Of a stretch of DNA of 6,408 bases, positions 1-6,408 are shown one piece after another. The stretch covers positions 1-6,408 of the forward strand of contig JAESSL010000345.1 of NCBI GenBank assembly GCA_016764135.1, in the 5' to 3' direction. The notes under the pieces were generated by a model. It had not been told where the DNA came from and made no database searches. It saw nothing but the letters and a program-made list of their open reading frames with translations. This DNA comes from Alphaproteobacteria bacterium. GTDB lineage: Bacteria; Pseudomonadota; Alphaproteobacteria; UBA8366; GCA-2717185. How positions within the stretch are numbered: the first letter of the stretch is position 1; each line of letters opens with the position of its first letter. The position numbers and the translations under genes are program-made.

Positions 1-2
1 GC

Positions 3-1535
3 TCAGAGGGGGATATTCGCGTGCTTTTTCCAGGGGTTTTCAAGCTGTTTGTTCCGCAACCGCTCAAAGGCCCGACAAATGCGGCGACGGGTATTTCGCG
101 GCAAGATGACATCGTCAATGAAGCCCAACCTGCTGGCCACAAAGGGGTTGGCGAATTTTTCACTGTACTCCGCCGTACGTTGTTCAATTTTCTCATCATC
201 TCCGATATCGCTTCGAAAGATGATTTCGACCGCGCCCTTTGCCCCCATCACGGCGATTTCAGCCGCAGGCCACGCGTAGTTCACATCGCCGCGCAGGTGC
301 TTGGAGCTCATCACGTCATAGGCGCCGCCATAGGCTTTGCGCGTGATCAACGTCACTTTCGGCACGGTCGCCTCTGCGAAGGCGAACAGTAATTTCGCCC
401 CCTGCTTGATGATACCGCCATATTCCTGCGCGGTGCCCGGCAGAAATCCCGGCACGTCCACCAGGGTCAGAAGGGGAATATTGAAACAATCGCAAAACCG
501 AACAAAACGCCCGGCCTTGCGCGCTGAATCAATATCCAGGCACCCGGCCAGCACCATCGGCTGATTGGCGACGACGCCGATCGTAGCGCCGCCCATACGG
601 ATGAACCCGATGATAATATTCGGCGCATAGTCCGGTTGAATTTCAAAGAAGTCGCCCTCATCCGCCAGCTTTACGACCAATTCCTTCATGTCATAGGGTT
701 TGGTGGGGTTGGACGGCACGAGAGTCTCTAAAGACGGCTCCACCCGATCCACCGGATCGAGCGTTTCAACCATTAGCGCTTTCTCCCGGTTTGACGACGG
801 CAGATAACCCATAAACCGGCGCAGTTTCAACAGCGCCTCAACATCGTTTTCAAAGGCTTCATCCGCAACGCCGGAGCGCGTGGTGTGCGTCACCGCGCCA
901 CCCAGTTCTTCCTGGGTCACGGTTTCATGAGTCACGGTTTTGACGACATCGGGCCCGGTCACGAACATGTATGAGCTATCTTTGACCATGAAGATAAAAT
1001 CCGTCATCGCCGGTGAATACACCGCGCCGCCCGCGCACGGGCCCATGATGACGGAAATCTGCGGCACCACGCCAGACGCCATGACATTGCGCTGAAACAC
1101 ATCGGCGTATCCAGCCAGCGACGCCACGCCTTCCTGAATGCGCGCGCCGCCGGAATCATTCAGCCCGATCACCGGCACGCCCACTTTCATGGCCTGATCC
1201 ATGATTTTGCAAATTTTGCGGGCATGCGCCGCCGACAAGGAACCGCCAAATACGGTAAAATCCTGGCTGAACAGAAACACTAATTTTCCGTTGATGGTCC
1301 CGCTGCCAGTGACAACGCCATCCCCGGGCACCTTTTGATCTTCCATGCCAAAATCGTGGATGTCGTGCTCCACGAACATATCCCATTCCTCGAAGGAATC
1401 TTCATCGAGCAACAGGTCGATCCGTTCACGCGCGGTCAGCTTGCCTTTCGCGTGCTGGGCGTCAATTCGACGCTGGCCGCCGCCGAGCCGGGCCGCCACG
1501 CGTTTCTCTTCGAGTTGACGGATAATTTCTGACAT
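3..1535 (-). CDS. pccB: Propionyl-CoA carboxylase beta chain (biotin-dependent carboxyltransferase subunit)
   Basis: This cytoplasmic subunit transfers the carboxyl group from carboxybiotin to propionyl-CoA, giving methylmalonyl-CoA. Its partner is a biotin carboxylase/biotin-carrier alpha subunit, which is not in this window. The 510 residues match the usual length of the family. The N-terminal carboxyltransferase half carries DSGGARIQEG (127-136) and the oxyanion-hole segment GPCAGGAVYSPA (166-177). The C-terminal half carries VDVPGFLPGTAQEYGG (359-374) and RKAYGGAYDVM (399-409). From memory of Streptomyces work, Asp407 after AYGGAY aligns with the residue that favours propionyl-CoA over acetyl-CoA. 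I chose the ATG at 1535 because AAGGAG lies 9 bases upstream and the family's N-terminus begins there; an in-frame ATG at 1589 would add 18 unrelated residues. The TGA stop is 2 bases from the left edge, so nothing downstream is visible. The gene follows the ATP12 gene after 83 bases. A broader acyl-CoA carboxylase role is the main alternative. Confidence 0.93.
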   Translation of the reverse strand: MSEIIRQLEEKRVAARLGGGQRRIDAQHAKGKLTARERIDLLLDEDSFEEWDMFVEHDIHDFGMEDQKVPGDGVVTGSGTINGKLVFLFSQDFTVFGGSLSAAHARKICKIMDQAMKVGVPVIGLNDSGGARIQEGVASLAGYADVFQRNVMASGVVPQISVIMGPCAGGAVYSPAMTDFIFMVKDSSYMFVTGPDVVKTVTHETVTQEELGGAVTHTTRSGVADEAFENDVEALLKLRRFMGYLPSSNREKALMVETLDPVDRVEPSLETLVPSNPTKPYDMKELVVKLADEGDFFEIQPDYAPNIIIGFIRMGGATIGVVANQPMVLAGCLDIDSARKAGRFVRFCDCFNIPLLTLVDVPGFLPGTAQEYGGIIKQGAKLLFAFAEATVPKVTLITRKAYGGAYDVMSSKHLRGDVNYAWPAAEIAVMGAKGAVEIIFRSDIGDDEKIEQRTAEYSEKFANPFVASRLGFIDDVILPRNTRRRICRAFERLRNKQLENPWKKHANIPL

Positions 1536-1618
1536 AAACACGGGCTCCTTGGTGAATCGCGGCGCAGGATTACATTCGTCACAATGCACCGCAAGACGAT
1601 CCTGTGAAAGTTACAAAC
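1536..1618 (-). other. 83-base intergenic gap upstream of pccB, with a possible folded leader
   Basis: This is the only sizeable gap between genes. Besides the pccB ribosome-binding site it holds an imperfect inverted repeat at 1566-1603. AGGAT (1566-1570) pairs with ATCCT (1599-1603), CGTC (1577-1580) pairs with GACG (1595-1598), and TGC (1585-1587) pairs with GCA (1591-1593) around a 3-base loop. A 6-base bulge interrupts one side. There is no run of T after it on the minus strand, so it is not a standard intrinsic terminator. I see only a weak promoter-like pair (TTGCGG, 16 bases, TAATCC on the minus strand). Whether pccB has its own promoter cannot be settled from sequence alone. Confidence 0.35.
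1545..1550 (-). promoter_or_regulatory. Shine-Dalgarno site of pccB
   Basis: The minus strand reads AAGGAG here, with 9 bases before the ATG at 1533-1535. It decides the start of pccB against the upstream in-frame ATG at 1589, which would place this site inside the coding region. Confidence 0.8.
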
Positions 1619-2314
1619 CTAGGCCTGAAGCAACGCGTAATACGCCGCCGCGCCCTCGATACCCTTGCGCCGAGACGCCAGAACATCCGCCGCGTCCTTG
1701 TCGAATCCCCATTTCTCCGCCTGAAATGAATCATCGACCTGTGAGGCGTCAGCCGCCCCGGGCGCTTCCAATCGGCCCGCCGTCACCGCCAGCGCGATAA
1801 TGACCGAGCCTGACAGGGTTGTCAGTTCATGAAGCGCCGCCATGGCGAAGTCGTCATGGGCCGCCACCGCGTCTTTCACGGCGGACAAAGCCTCATCGTC
1901 CTGTTGAACGGGAATAACGCCCTCAGTCACTATCAGCCGCGCGCCAAGTTCAGTCGCACACCAATCCAGCAACGGCTGCCACGCATCGGCCTGCATCAAC
2001 ACCAAATCCGCAGGATGCGCGGCTCGGTAACAGAGTAAATCCGTCTGGGCGAAACCGCTTATTTCCTTTGTGACGGCGTCACGCCGAGGGCGCACCCGAT
2101 CAATGGCCGTACTGGCGAATTTCATCATCGACATGGAATCCACATCGATTTCATCACCTTGCGCGTTCCATTCACCCGCAATGGCGTCCGCCAACGCCCG
2201 CGTGGGCGCCGTCAGGACAGCCTTGACGGGCGTGCGAATATTGCGTCCATCAAGCGCCACGTTGAATTCACCCTCAGCGGCGACAACCGACGCATCTTTG
2301 TAAAATCGCTTCAT
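1619..2314 (-). CDS. atp12: ATP12-family F1-ATPase assembly chaperone
   Basis: ATP12 proteins bind the alpha subunit of F1-ATPase and keep it competent for assembly with beta; in alphaproteobacteria they act in the cytoplasm. The 231-residue product fits the family's length. It shows the family layout: MKRFYKDASV at the start, EWNAQGDEIDVDSM (48-61) leading to ASTAIDRV (67-74), TDLLCYRA (91-98), the LMQADAWQPLLDW region (106-118), and DDSFQAEKWGFD (194-205) near the C-terminus. There is no signal peptide or membrane segment. Prolines and a threonine that I recall as common in the segment after residue 55 are replaced here (V58, S62, M64). The start codon overlaps the stop of the upstream AsmA-like gene as ATGA. 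Only a weak GGAA lies 4 bases before the ATG, so translation probably depends on coupling to the gene before it. Identification rests on motif recall without an alignment, but the pattern is distinctive. Confidence 0.88.
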   Translation of the reverse strand: MKRFYKDASVVAAEGEFNVALDGRNIRTPVKAVLTAPTRALADAIAGEWNAQGDEIDVDSMSMMKFASTAIDRVRPRRDAVTKEISGFAQTDLLCYRAAHPADLVLMQADAWQPLLDWCATELGARLIVTEGVIPVQQDDEALSAVKDAVAAHDDFAMAALHELTTLSGSVIIALAVTAGRLEAPGAADASQVDDSFQAEKWGFDKDAADVLASRRKGIEGAAAYYALLQA

Positions 2315-4407
2315 TTGGTTCCAAACAAGCCCTTTAGGCCGCCCGTAAGGCCCTTTGTCGCTTTCTCCAGCGCATCTTTCGCCGCGCCTGCAGGGTCTTT
2401 CGCTATCGTCGGCGCCGGTTTCGTCGCAGGCGCAGACGCTGGCTTCGACGCGCCAGACGCTTTCTTAAGGCACGGATTTGCGTCCCCGGTTCCTAATTCG
2501 CCCAAACTGAGTATCGCGGCGGGGGGAAAGACGAGCGCGCCGACGATACCCCCAATTTTCTGTGCAGCGGCGAGTTTATCGACGCTGTATGACGGGTTCG
2601 CCAACGTGCCGCCAATCAGCACCGGCACGGCGGCGTTGATGGTTGCCGATTTGGGTTGCGGATCGATTTTCATATCCAGCGCTTCCGTCGCCAGATTTAT
2701 CGAACCCGAGCCAGAAATTGTGGCGAAATCCGTATCGAACAAAAGCGCCTTGTGCGTCGCCAGGCCATTCTTGATGTCGATCCGGCTTATGGCGCAGTTG
2801 ATGACCGTATATTCCTTGCGCTCGCCGGTCACCAATTCCGTCAAAAACTTCGTCGGACCGCCGATAAACGTATCAAGCGCATCGCTTTTCATTTTGCCCG
2901 ATTCCATGACGATTGCGGTGTGGCCATTCATCCCCGCAAGGATCGAGGCGACAGAATCGCCCGCACCGCGCACGTCGATTTCTGCGTTAAACGCACCTTC
3001 CAAAAGGTCGGTGACCGCCAAATCGGCGAGCATTTTTCCCGCATCAAACCCCTTCACCCCCACTTTTACGGTCAGGGCCGGCGTCGCTTTGGCGGCGTTC
3101 AATCGTATATTTCCGTCCACAACGCCATTAGCGATAATAGCCTTCAAGGTTGAGATTTTAAGGTCGCCATTTTGAAGCCCCAGCTTGACCTGCACATCGT
3201 CAATCGCGATCCCGGCCAAGAGCTTCGTAATGGTCAGACCAATATCGGCGTCAACAGCCTTCAATCCATCCAATGGCAAAGGATCCTTGGGGAATAGCCG
3301 GTCTGATTTAGCCGAAGGCGCTGTCACCGCCGACTTTGAACCGCTCGCGGACTCGGACGCCTTCGCGGGGGATTCCGCTGGCGAGAAATCCGCCACATCA
3401 AGTCTCTCGGATTTCAACGTTCCCGAAATTCGGGGGCGCGCGCCACTCAAGACCGCCGTCACGGCGCCCCCAATGTCGCTGGATCCAATTTTTATCGCAA
3501 GATTTGAGAGGCTGATGGAATTTTTCGGATCGCCCGTCACTGTCGCGGAAATTTTATACGCGCCCAACGCCGGAATAGCGGCATTCGCGAGTTTTGATAA
3601 ATCTCCTAATTGGTCACCGGAGATGTTCAGCGCCAGATTTAGGTTTTTACCGGTCGTGGGTTGGCCAATGGTGCCCTTCACCGCGATGTCCGCACCGCCC
3701 GCCTTGAGCGACAGGGTCAACGGCCAAGGTTGCGTTGGATTCAGGAACGCCGCAGGCGCGCCCAATGTCGCGGCAGCCTGAAGCGGCGATCCATTATACG
3801 CCGCCGCCAGCGCAATCTCGATCGGATCATTCGCGCCCGTCCCCTGGACCGACAGACTTTCCACATCAATCACATGCGTTTGGCCGGACACGCCGTCCTT
3901 ATAGGTAATCTTGGCGTTCTCTATGGCCACATGGTGAATAATCGGCAGTTGCGCATCCGCGCTATCGGATTCGAAATTTTCGGTTAGTTTGGAGGCGCCC
4001 GACGACGGTTTGTCCGTCTCGAAAAGGTAATTGGCGCGGCCCTTGGAATCCGTTTCGATCAAAAGGTCGAGGCCTCGCAGAACGATTTTTTGAATTTCCA
4101 CGGTTCCGGAAATCAATGGCAACAGCGCCACCCGCGCCTCAAAGCGCTCGACAGACGCCATTTGCGGGCGCGAGCCCCAGGCCGCATTCGAGAATTTAAC
4201 GCCACTCACCGCGATCGCCGGCGTCAGGGAAATTTCCAGTTCCAGATCGCCATCGATAACCAGATCGCGCCCTGTATGAATTTTAACCTGCGCAATTATT
4301 TCAGGTTTATAATCGTTGAAGTCGAGTGACATCAGATACACTGCGACGCCCACAACAAGGGCCACAAAAACGACAACCAGGCCTTTGAGAATTGTTCCAA
4401 TTTTCAT
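2311..4407 (-). CDS. AsmA-family membrane-anchored protein
   Basis: AsmA-like proteins are inner-membrane-anchored with a large periplasmic part; members are linked to outer-membrane protein assembly and, in the wider family, to lipid transport between membranes. The exact role here is unknown. The 698-residue product starts with a signal anchor (MKIGTILKGL, then a hydrophobic stretch at about 8-28) and continues with the AsmA N-terminal domain (DFNDYKPEIIAQVKIHTGRDL at 29-49; AVSGVKFSNAAWG at 66-78). The long beta-rich middle contains a Ser/Ala/Pro/Lys linker (about 343-368). The C-terminal AsmA domain includes FDTDFATISGSGSINLATEALDM (557-579) and NPC (644-646). An Ala/Pro/Lys-rich tail (about 648-675) ends in an Ala/Lys/Gly segment that may be amphipathic. 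I chose the ATG at 4407 over the one at 4458 because GGAGGAG lies 6 bases before it and the anchor begins there. The stop overlaps the ATP12 start by 4 bases. Confidence 0.87.
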   Translation of the reverse strand: MKIGTILKGLVVVFVALVVGVAVYLMSLDFNDYKPEIIAQVKIHTGRDLVIDGDLELEISLTPAIAVSGVKFSNAAWGSRPQMASVERFEARVALLPLISGTVEIQKIVLRGLDLLIETDSKGRANYLFETDKPSSGASKLTENFESDSADAQLPIIHHVAIENAKITYKDGVSGQTHVIDVESLSVQGTGANDPIEIALAAAYNGSPLQAAATLGAPAAFLNPTQPWPLTLSLKAGGADIAVKGTIGQPTTGKNLNLALNISGDQLGDLSKLANAAIPALGAYKISATVTGDPKNSISLSNLAIKIGSSDIGGAVTAVLSGARPRISGTLKSERLDVADFSPAESPAKASESASGSKSAVTAPSAKSDRLFPKDPLPLDGLKAVDADIGLTITKLLAGIAIDDVQVKLGLQNGDLKISTLKAIIANGVVDGNIRLNAAKATPALTVKVGVKGFDAGKMLADLAVTDLLEGAFNAEIDVRGAGDSVASILAGMNGHTAIVMESGKMKSDALDTFIGGPTKFLTELVTGERKEYTVINCAISRIDIKNGLATHKALLFDTDFATISGSGSINLATEALDMKIDPQPKSATINAAVPVLIGGTLANPSYSVDKLAAAQKIGGIVGALVFPPAAILSLGELGTGDANPCLKKASGASKPASAPATKPAPTIAKDPAGAAKDALEKATKGLTGGLKGLFGTK

Positions 4408-4413
4408 GTCGTA

Positions 4414-4420
4414 CTCCTCC
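4414..4420 (-). promoter_or_regulatory. Shine-Dalgarno site of the AsmA-like gene
   Basis: The minus strand reads GGAGGAG, 6 bases before the ATG at 4405-4407. It is the strongest ribosome-binding site in the window and fills the 17-base gap after the HAD phosphatase stop codon. It fixes the start of the AsmA-like gene and excludes the in-frame ATG at 4458, which lies inside the preceding gene. Confidence 0.85.
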
Positions 4421-4424
4421 GATT

Positions 4425-5138
4425 TCAGCGCTTTGCACAATTCGCCGGATGCCCCCAAAGGGTATCAATCAAATCAGGTAAATCCCCAAAAGATCGCGCA
4501 ATCCGATTCGCCCCAACCGCAGTCAATTCCCCGGTTTCATGGTATCCCCATGAGACGCCGATAGATAGAGCCCGCGCATTCACCGCCATTTGTATATCGA
4601 AGGTGGTGTCGCCAATCACGATGGTGGAATCCGGGTCGGCGCCGATTTCCGCCATCGCGTCCTGAAGAATCGCCGGGTCGGGTTTCCCCGGGCCATCATC
4701 CGCTGTTTTCAACACCTGAAAAAAATCGCCAAGGTCATGGTTCAACAAGGTATTTTGTAATCCACGACGCGACTTTCCGGTCGCGACTCCCAGCGAAATT
4801 CCGGTATCGATTAAGCGAGATAAAACCTCACGGACGCCGGGAAATGTAGGTTCTGTATCAGCACCGGCGAGACGCCGGGCCTCGCTATCCTCGCGAAAGG
4901 CGGCGGCGATTTGTCCCGGTGTCGGAGCTTGCGAATCCAGTTCAGAATCAGGCCCTCGCAGCGCCGCAATCGCCGCGTCCAGCGGCAACCCGACAACACG
5001 CCGAACATCACGCGCCGCCGGCGCCGGCAACCCATGCGCCTGAAACGCCGCCTCCATGGAAGCGATAATGCCGTACTGGCTATCCACCAGCGTCCCATCG
5101 CAATCGAAGATGACCAATCGTTGCGTGGAAGGCGTCAT
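4425..5138 (-). CDS. HAD-superfamily phosphatase, phosphoglycolate phosphatase-like
   Basis: This is probably a cytoplasmic Mg2+-dependent phosphatase acting on a small phosphorylated metabolite. All four HAD motifs are present in the 237-residue product. Motif I is FDCDGTLVDS, with nucleophile D12 and acid/base D14. Motif II is VATGKS, with T120. Motif III is GKPDP, with K152. Motif IV is IGDTTFD, with D177 and D181. A helical cap of about 75 residues lies between motif I and residue 100, as in the C1-cap phosphoglycolate phosphatase/beta-phosphoglucomutase branch. The substrate cannot be assigned from this; phosphoglycolate phosphatase, pyrophosphatase or general house-cleaning are all possible. 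The start overlaps the stop of the pseudouridine synthase gene as ATGA, with only a weak GAAG 4 bases upstream, suggesting coupled translation. The HAD/RluA neighbourhood recurs in alphaproteobacteria as I recall, but no functional link is known to me. Confidence 0.9.
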   Translation of the reverse strand: MTPSTQRLVIFDCDGTLVDSQYGIIASMEAAFQAHGLPAPAARDVRRVVGLPLDAAIAALRGPDSELDSQAPTPGQIAAAFREDSEARRLAGADTEPTFPGVREVLSRLIDTGISLGVATGKSRRGLQNTLLNHDLGDFFQVLKTADDGPGKPDPAILQDAMAEIGADPDSTIVIGDTTFDIQMAVNARALSIGVSWGYHETGELTAVGANRIARSFGDLPDLIDTLWGHPANCAKR

Positions 5139-6133
5139 AAATCTTCGGGAAACGGGTCAACTTCCGCTTCGTCCTGCGGTTCATACCATCCGAATTCCGA
5201 CCACGTCTTCACCATATGCGGTGGCAAAGCGGCATCCAGACAGAGCATGCCCCGGCCCGATGGGTGCGGCGTCACAAGGCGTCGCGCATGAAGATGCAAC
5301 TGCCGCGGAATTTCGATGCCCGTCAGAAAAGCGTCAGCGCCGGCGTATTTTCCATCACCCAGTATCGGCGTTTTCAACACCATCGCATGCGCTCTCAATT
5401 GGTGAGTGCGCCCGGTCAACGGCATAAAGGCGATCCAGGCGAGCCGCCCTGCGGATTGATCCATCATGTGGTACAGCGTCACCGCGCGTTTGCCATTCGC
5501 CTCATCGACGCCCACACGCTCCCCGGCGCGACCCGGCATTTTACCCAATGGCACATTAATTCGCCCCTGCGATAATTCGGGCGTACCGACCGTGGCCGCC
5601 CAATATAGTTTTCGGGTTTCGCTACGCCGAAACGACTCGCCCATCCGCGCGGCGGTCAGACGATTTCGCGCCAGAACCATGACCCCGCTGGTGTCCTTGT
5701 CCAACCGGTGCACCAGGCGAGGACGCTCCTCGGCGTCATACTTCAAGCCATCCAGCAGCCCATCAAGATGGCGATGGGTGTTGGTGCCGCCCTGCACCGC
5801 CAGACCCGCCGGTTTGTTAATCGCAATGAGCTCATCGTCTTTGTAAATCACCAAAGACTGAACAAAGTCCCGATCCGCTTCGGTGAGCGTATAATCCTTT
5901 GTTTTTCGGGGTGACGGCGCCGCACTCCGGGGCGCGTCCAGCGGTGGAATCCGAACTGACTCTCCCGGCGCCAGACGATGGCCGGTTTTAGCCCGTTTAC
6001 CATCAACCCGGACTTGCCCGGTTCGCAACAGCTTTTGCAGCCGTCCGTGGCCGACTTCGGGGAAATGACGTTTGAACCACCGGTCCAGCCGTAAATCGGC
6101 CTCATCCGGCGTGACAATTTTTGCACCGATCAT
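5135..6133 (-). CDS. rluC: RluA-family 23S rRNA pseudouridine synthase, RluC-like
   Basis: The enzyme isomerises uridine to pseudouridine in RNA. E. coli RluC acts on 23S rRNA positions 955, 2504 and 2580. The 332-residue product begins with an S4 RNA-binding domain (about 14-64, ending ESVRIPPLDAP), followed by a linker and the RluA catalytic domain. The active-site motif HRLDKDTSG (142-150) contains the catalytic Asp, D145. Other family landmarks are AINKPAGLAVQGG (104-116), LTGRTHQLRAHA (239-250) and LGDGKYAG (258-265). VRIPP and GLAVQGG resemble RluC more than RluD or RluA, but the exact target uridines are an inference. The tail (from about 317) is acidic. The ATG at 6133 has GGAG 9 bases upstream and overlaps the stop of the fluoride-channel gene as ATGA. 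The stop overlaps the HAD phosphatase start in the same way. Confidence 0.92.
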   Translation of the reverse strand: MIGAKIVTPDEADLRLDRWFKRHFPEVGHGRLQKLLRTGQVRVDGKRAKTGHRLAPGESVRIPPLDAPRSAAPSPRKTKDYTLTEADRDFVQSLVIYKDDELIAINKPAGLAVQGGTNTHRHLDGLLDGLKYDAEERPRLVHRLDKDTSGVMVLARNRLTAARMGESFRRSETRKLYWAATVGTPELSQGRINVPLGKMPGRAGERVGVDEANGKRAVTLYHMMDQSAGRLAWIAFMPLTGRTHQLRAHAMVLKTPILGDGKYAGADAFLTGIEIPRQLHLHARRLVTPHPSGRGMLCLDAALPPHMVKTWSEFGWYEPQDEAEVDPFPEDL

Positions 6134-6408
6134 GTTAATACGCTCCGCATAAGCGCGAGCCCTCCAAACAACGCCAGAACTGACAACGTAACCGAGCCTG
6201 CGACATACAGCGCTGCAGACATCATTTGTCCACGTTCATACAATAATGCGACATCCAGGGAAAAGGTTGAAAACGTCGTAAAAGCGCCCAGAATTCCAAC
6301 GACGAGAAAGGCTCTCACCTCCAAAGGCGGCGACCAGGTCAACGCGAGAACCTCCACCAGCACACCCATCAGGAATGACCCCAGAATATTGACGCTCATC
6401 ACGCCCCA
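6130..6408 (-). CDS. crcB: CrcB/FluC fluoride channel, C-terminal part (5' end beyond the window)
   Basis: FluC proteins are small inner-membrane dimers that let fluoride leave the cell and protect against its toxicity. The window holds the last 92 residues; the family is usually about 125 long, so roughly the first 30-35 are missing. The visible part starts WGVMSVNILGSFLMG, which matches the conserved segment entering the second membrane helix, including the pore Asn. FTTFSTFS at visible residues 43-50 is the broken third helix that holds the central sodium ion and the pore phenylalanines. A fourth hydrophobic helix follows (about 64-88). The in-frame GTG at 6402 is not the start, because Trp-Gly just before it belongs to the conserved motif and the frame stays open to the edge. 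The TGA stop overlaps the next gene's ATG by 4 bases. Any fluoride riboswitch would lie off the window. Confidence 0.93.
   Translation of the reverse strand, partial: WGVMSVNILGSFLMGVLVEVLALTWSPPLEVRAFLVVGILGAFTTFSTFSLDVALLYERGQMMSAALYVAGSVTLSVLALFGGLALMRSVLT
6143..6146 (-). promoter_or_regulatory. Shine-Dalgarno site of the pseudouridine synthase gene
   Basis: The minus strand reads GGAG 9 bases before the ATG at 6131-6133. It lies inside the 3' end of the crcB coding region, as expected for overlapping genes, and supports the chosen start. Confidence 0.6.

Noticed and set aside
1536..1589. Upstream in-frame ATG at 1589 as the start of pccB
   Set aside because: It would add 18 residues unlike the family N-terminus and put the good AAGGAG site inside the coding region.
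2314..2325. Inverted repeat TTTGG-TT-CCAAA over the ATP12 start codon
   Set aside because: The 2-base loop is too tight for a hairpin, and a 5-base arm is expected by chance in a window of this size.
2159..3781. Long open stretch on the plus strand (two ORFs in one frame, 338 and 198 codons, separated by a single stop) antisense to the AsmA-like and ATP12 genes
   Set aside because: The minus-strand genes have clear family motifs and ribosome-binding sites. The plus-strand reading begins at TTG with no evident ribosome-binding site, shows no recognisable domain, and its Ala/Pro/Phe-rich stretches mirror the low-complexity tail on the other strand.
4408..4458. Upstream in-frame ATG at 4458 as the start of the AsmA-like gene
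   Set aside because: It lies inside the HAD phosphatase gene, precedes the GGAGGAG site, and would place 17 polar residues ahead of the membrane anchor.
5135..6133. Several plus-strand and alternative minus-strand ORFs of 60-130 codons over the pseudouridine synthase and phosphatase genes
   Set aside because: They are Arg/Pro/Ser-rich shadows of genes with intact catalytic motifs and show no recognisable domain of their own.
6400..6402. GTG at 6402 as the start of the fluoride-channel gene
   Set aside because: The frame is open to the window edge and the preceding Trp-Gly is part of the conserved motif, so the gene is cut by the window rather than short.

Overview
The window looks like ordinary chromosomal sequence from an alphaproteobacterium. 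The best taxonomic marker is an ATP12-family F1-ATPase assembly chaperone, a family known mainly from alphaproteobacteria and mitochondria. The GC content (mid-50s percent by eye on sampled lines), the propionyl-CoA carboxylase beta chain and the gene neighbourhood fit this. I see no mobile element, CRISPR array, RNA gene, pseudogene or base-composition break.

All six genes lie on the minus strand and are read from the right edge to the left. In transcription order they are: the C-terminal part of a CrcB/FluC fluoride channel (6130 to beyond 6408, 5' end off the window); an RluC-like 23S rRNA pseudouridine synthase (5135-6133); a HAD-superfamily phosphatase of the phosphoglycolate phosphatase type (4425-5138); an AsmA-family membrane-anchored protein (2311-4407); an ATP12 chaperone (1619-2314); and a propionyl-CoA carboxylase beta subunit (3-1535). 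The window is densely coding. The only gap of note is 83 bases between the ATP12 gene and pccB.

Three of the five junctions are 4-base ATGA overlaps (crcB/rluC, rluC/HAD, asmA-like/atp12). A fourth has a 17-base gap filled by a strong Shine-Dalgarno sequence. The first five genes therefore look like one transcription unit with translational coupling. pccB may be read through from it or may have its own promoter in the 83-base gap. The products share no single pathway: fluoride export, rRNA modification, phosphoester clean-up, outer-membrane/lipid homeostasis, ATP synthase assembly and propionyl-CoA metabolism. This reads as a compact housekeeping operon rather than a dedicated system.

I looked for an undescribed system and did not find one. 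The items worth a second look are modest: the AsmA-like gene within the housekeeping cluster and its low-complexity linker and tail, divergent residues in a conserved ATP12 segment, and a possible folded leader upstream of pccB.
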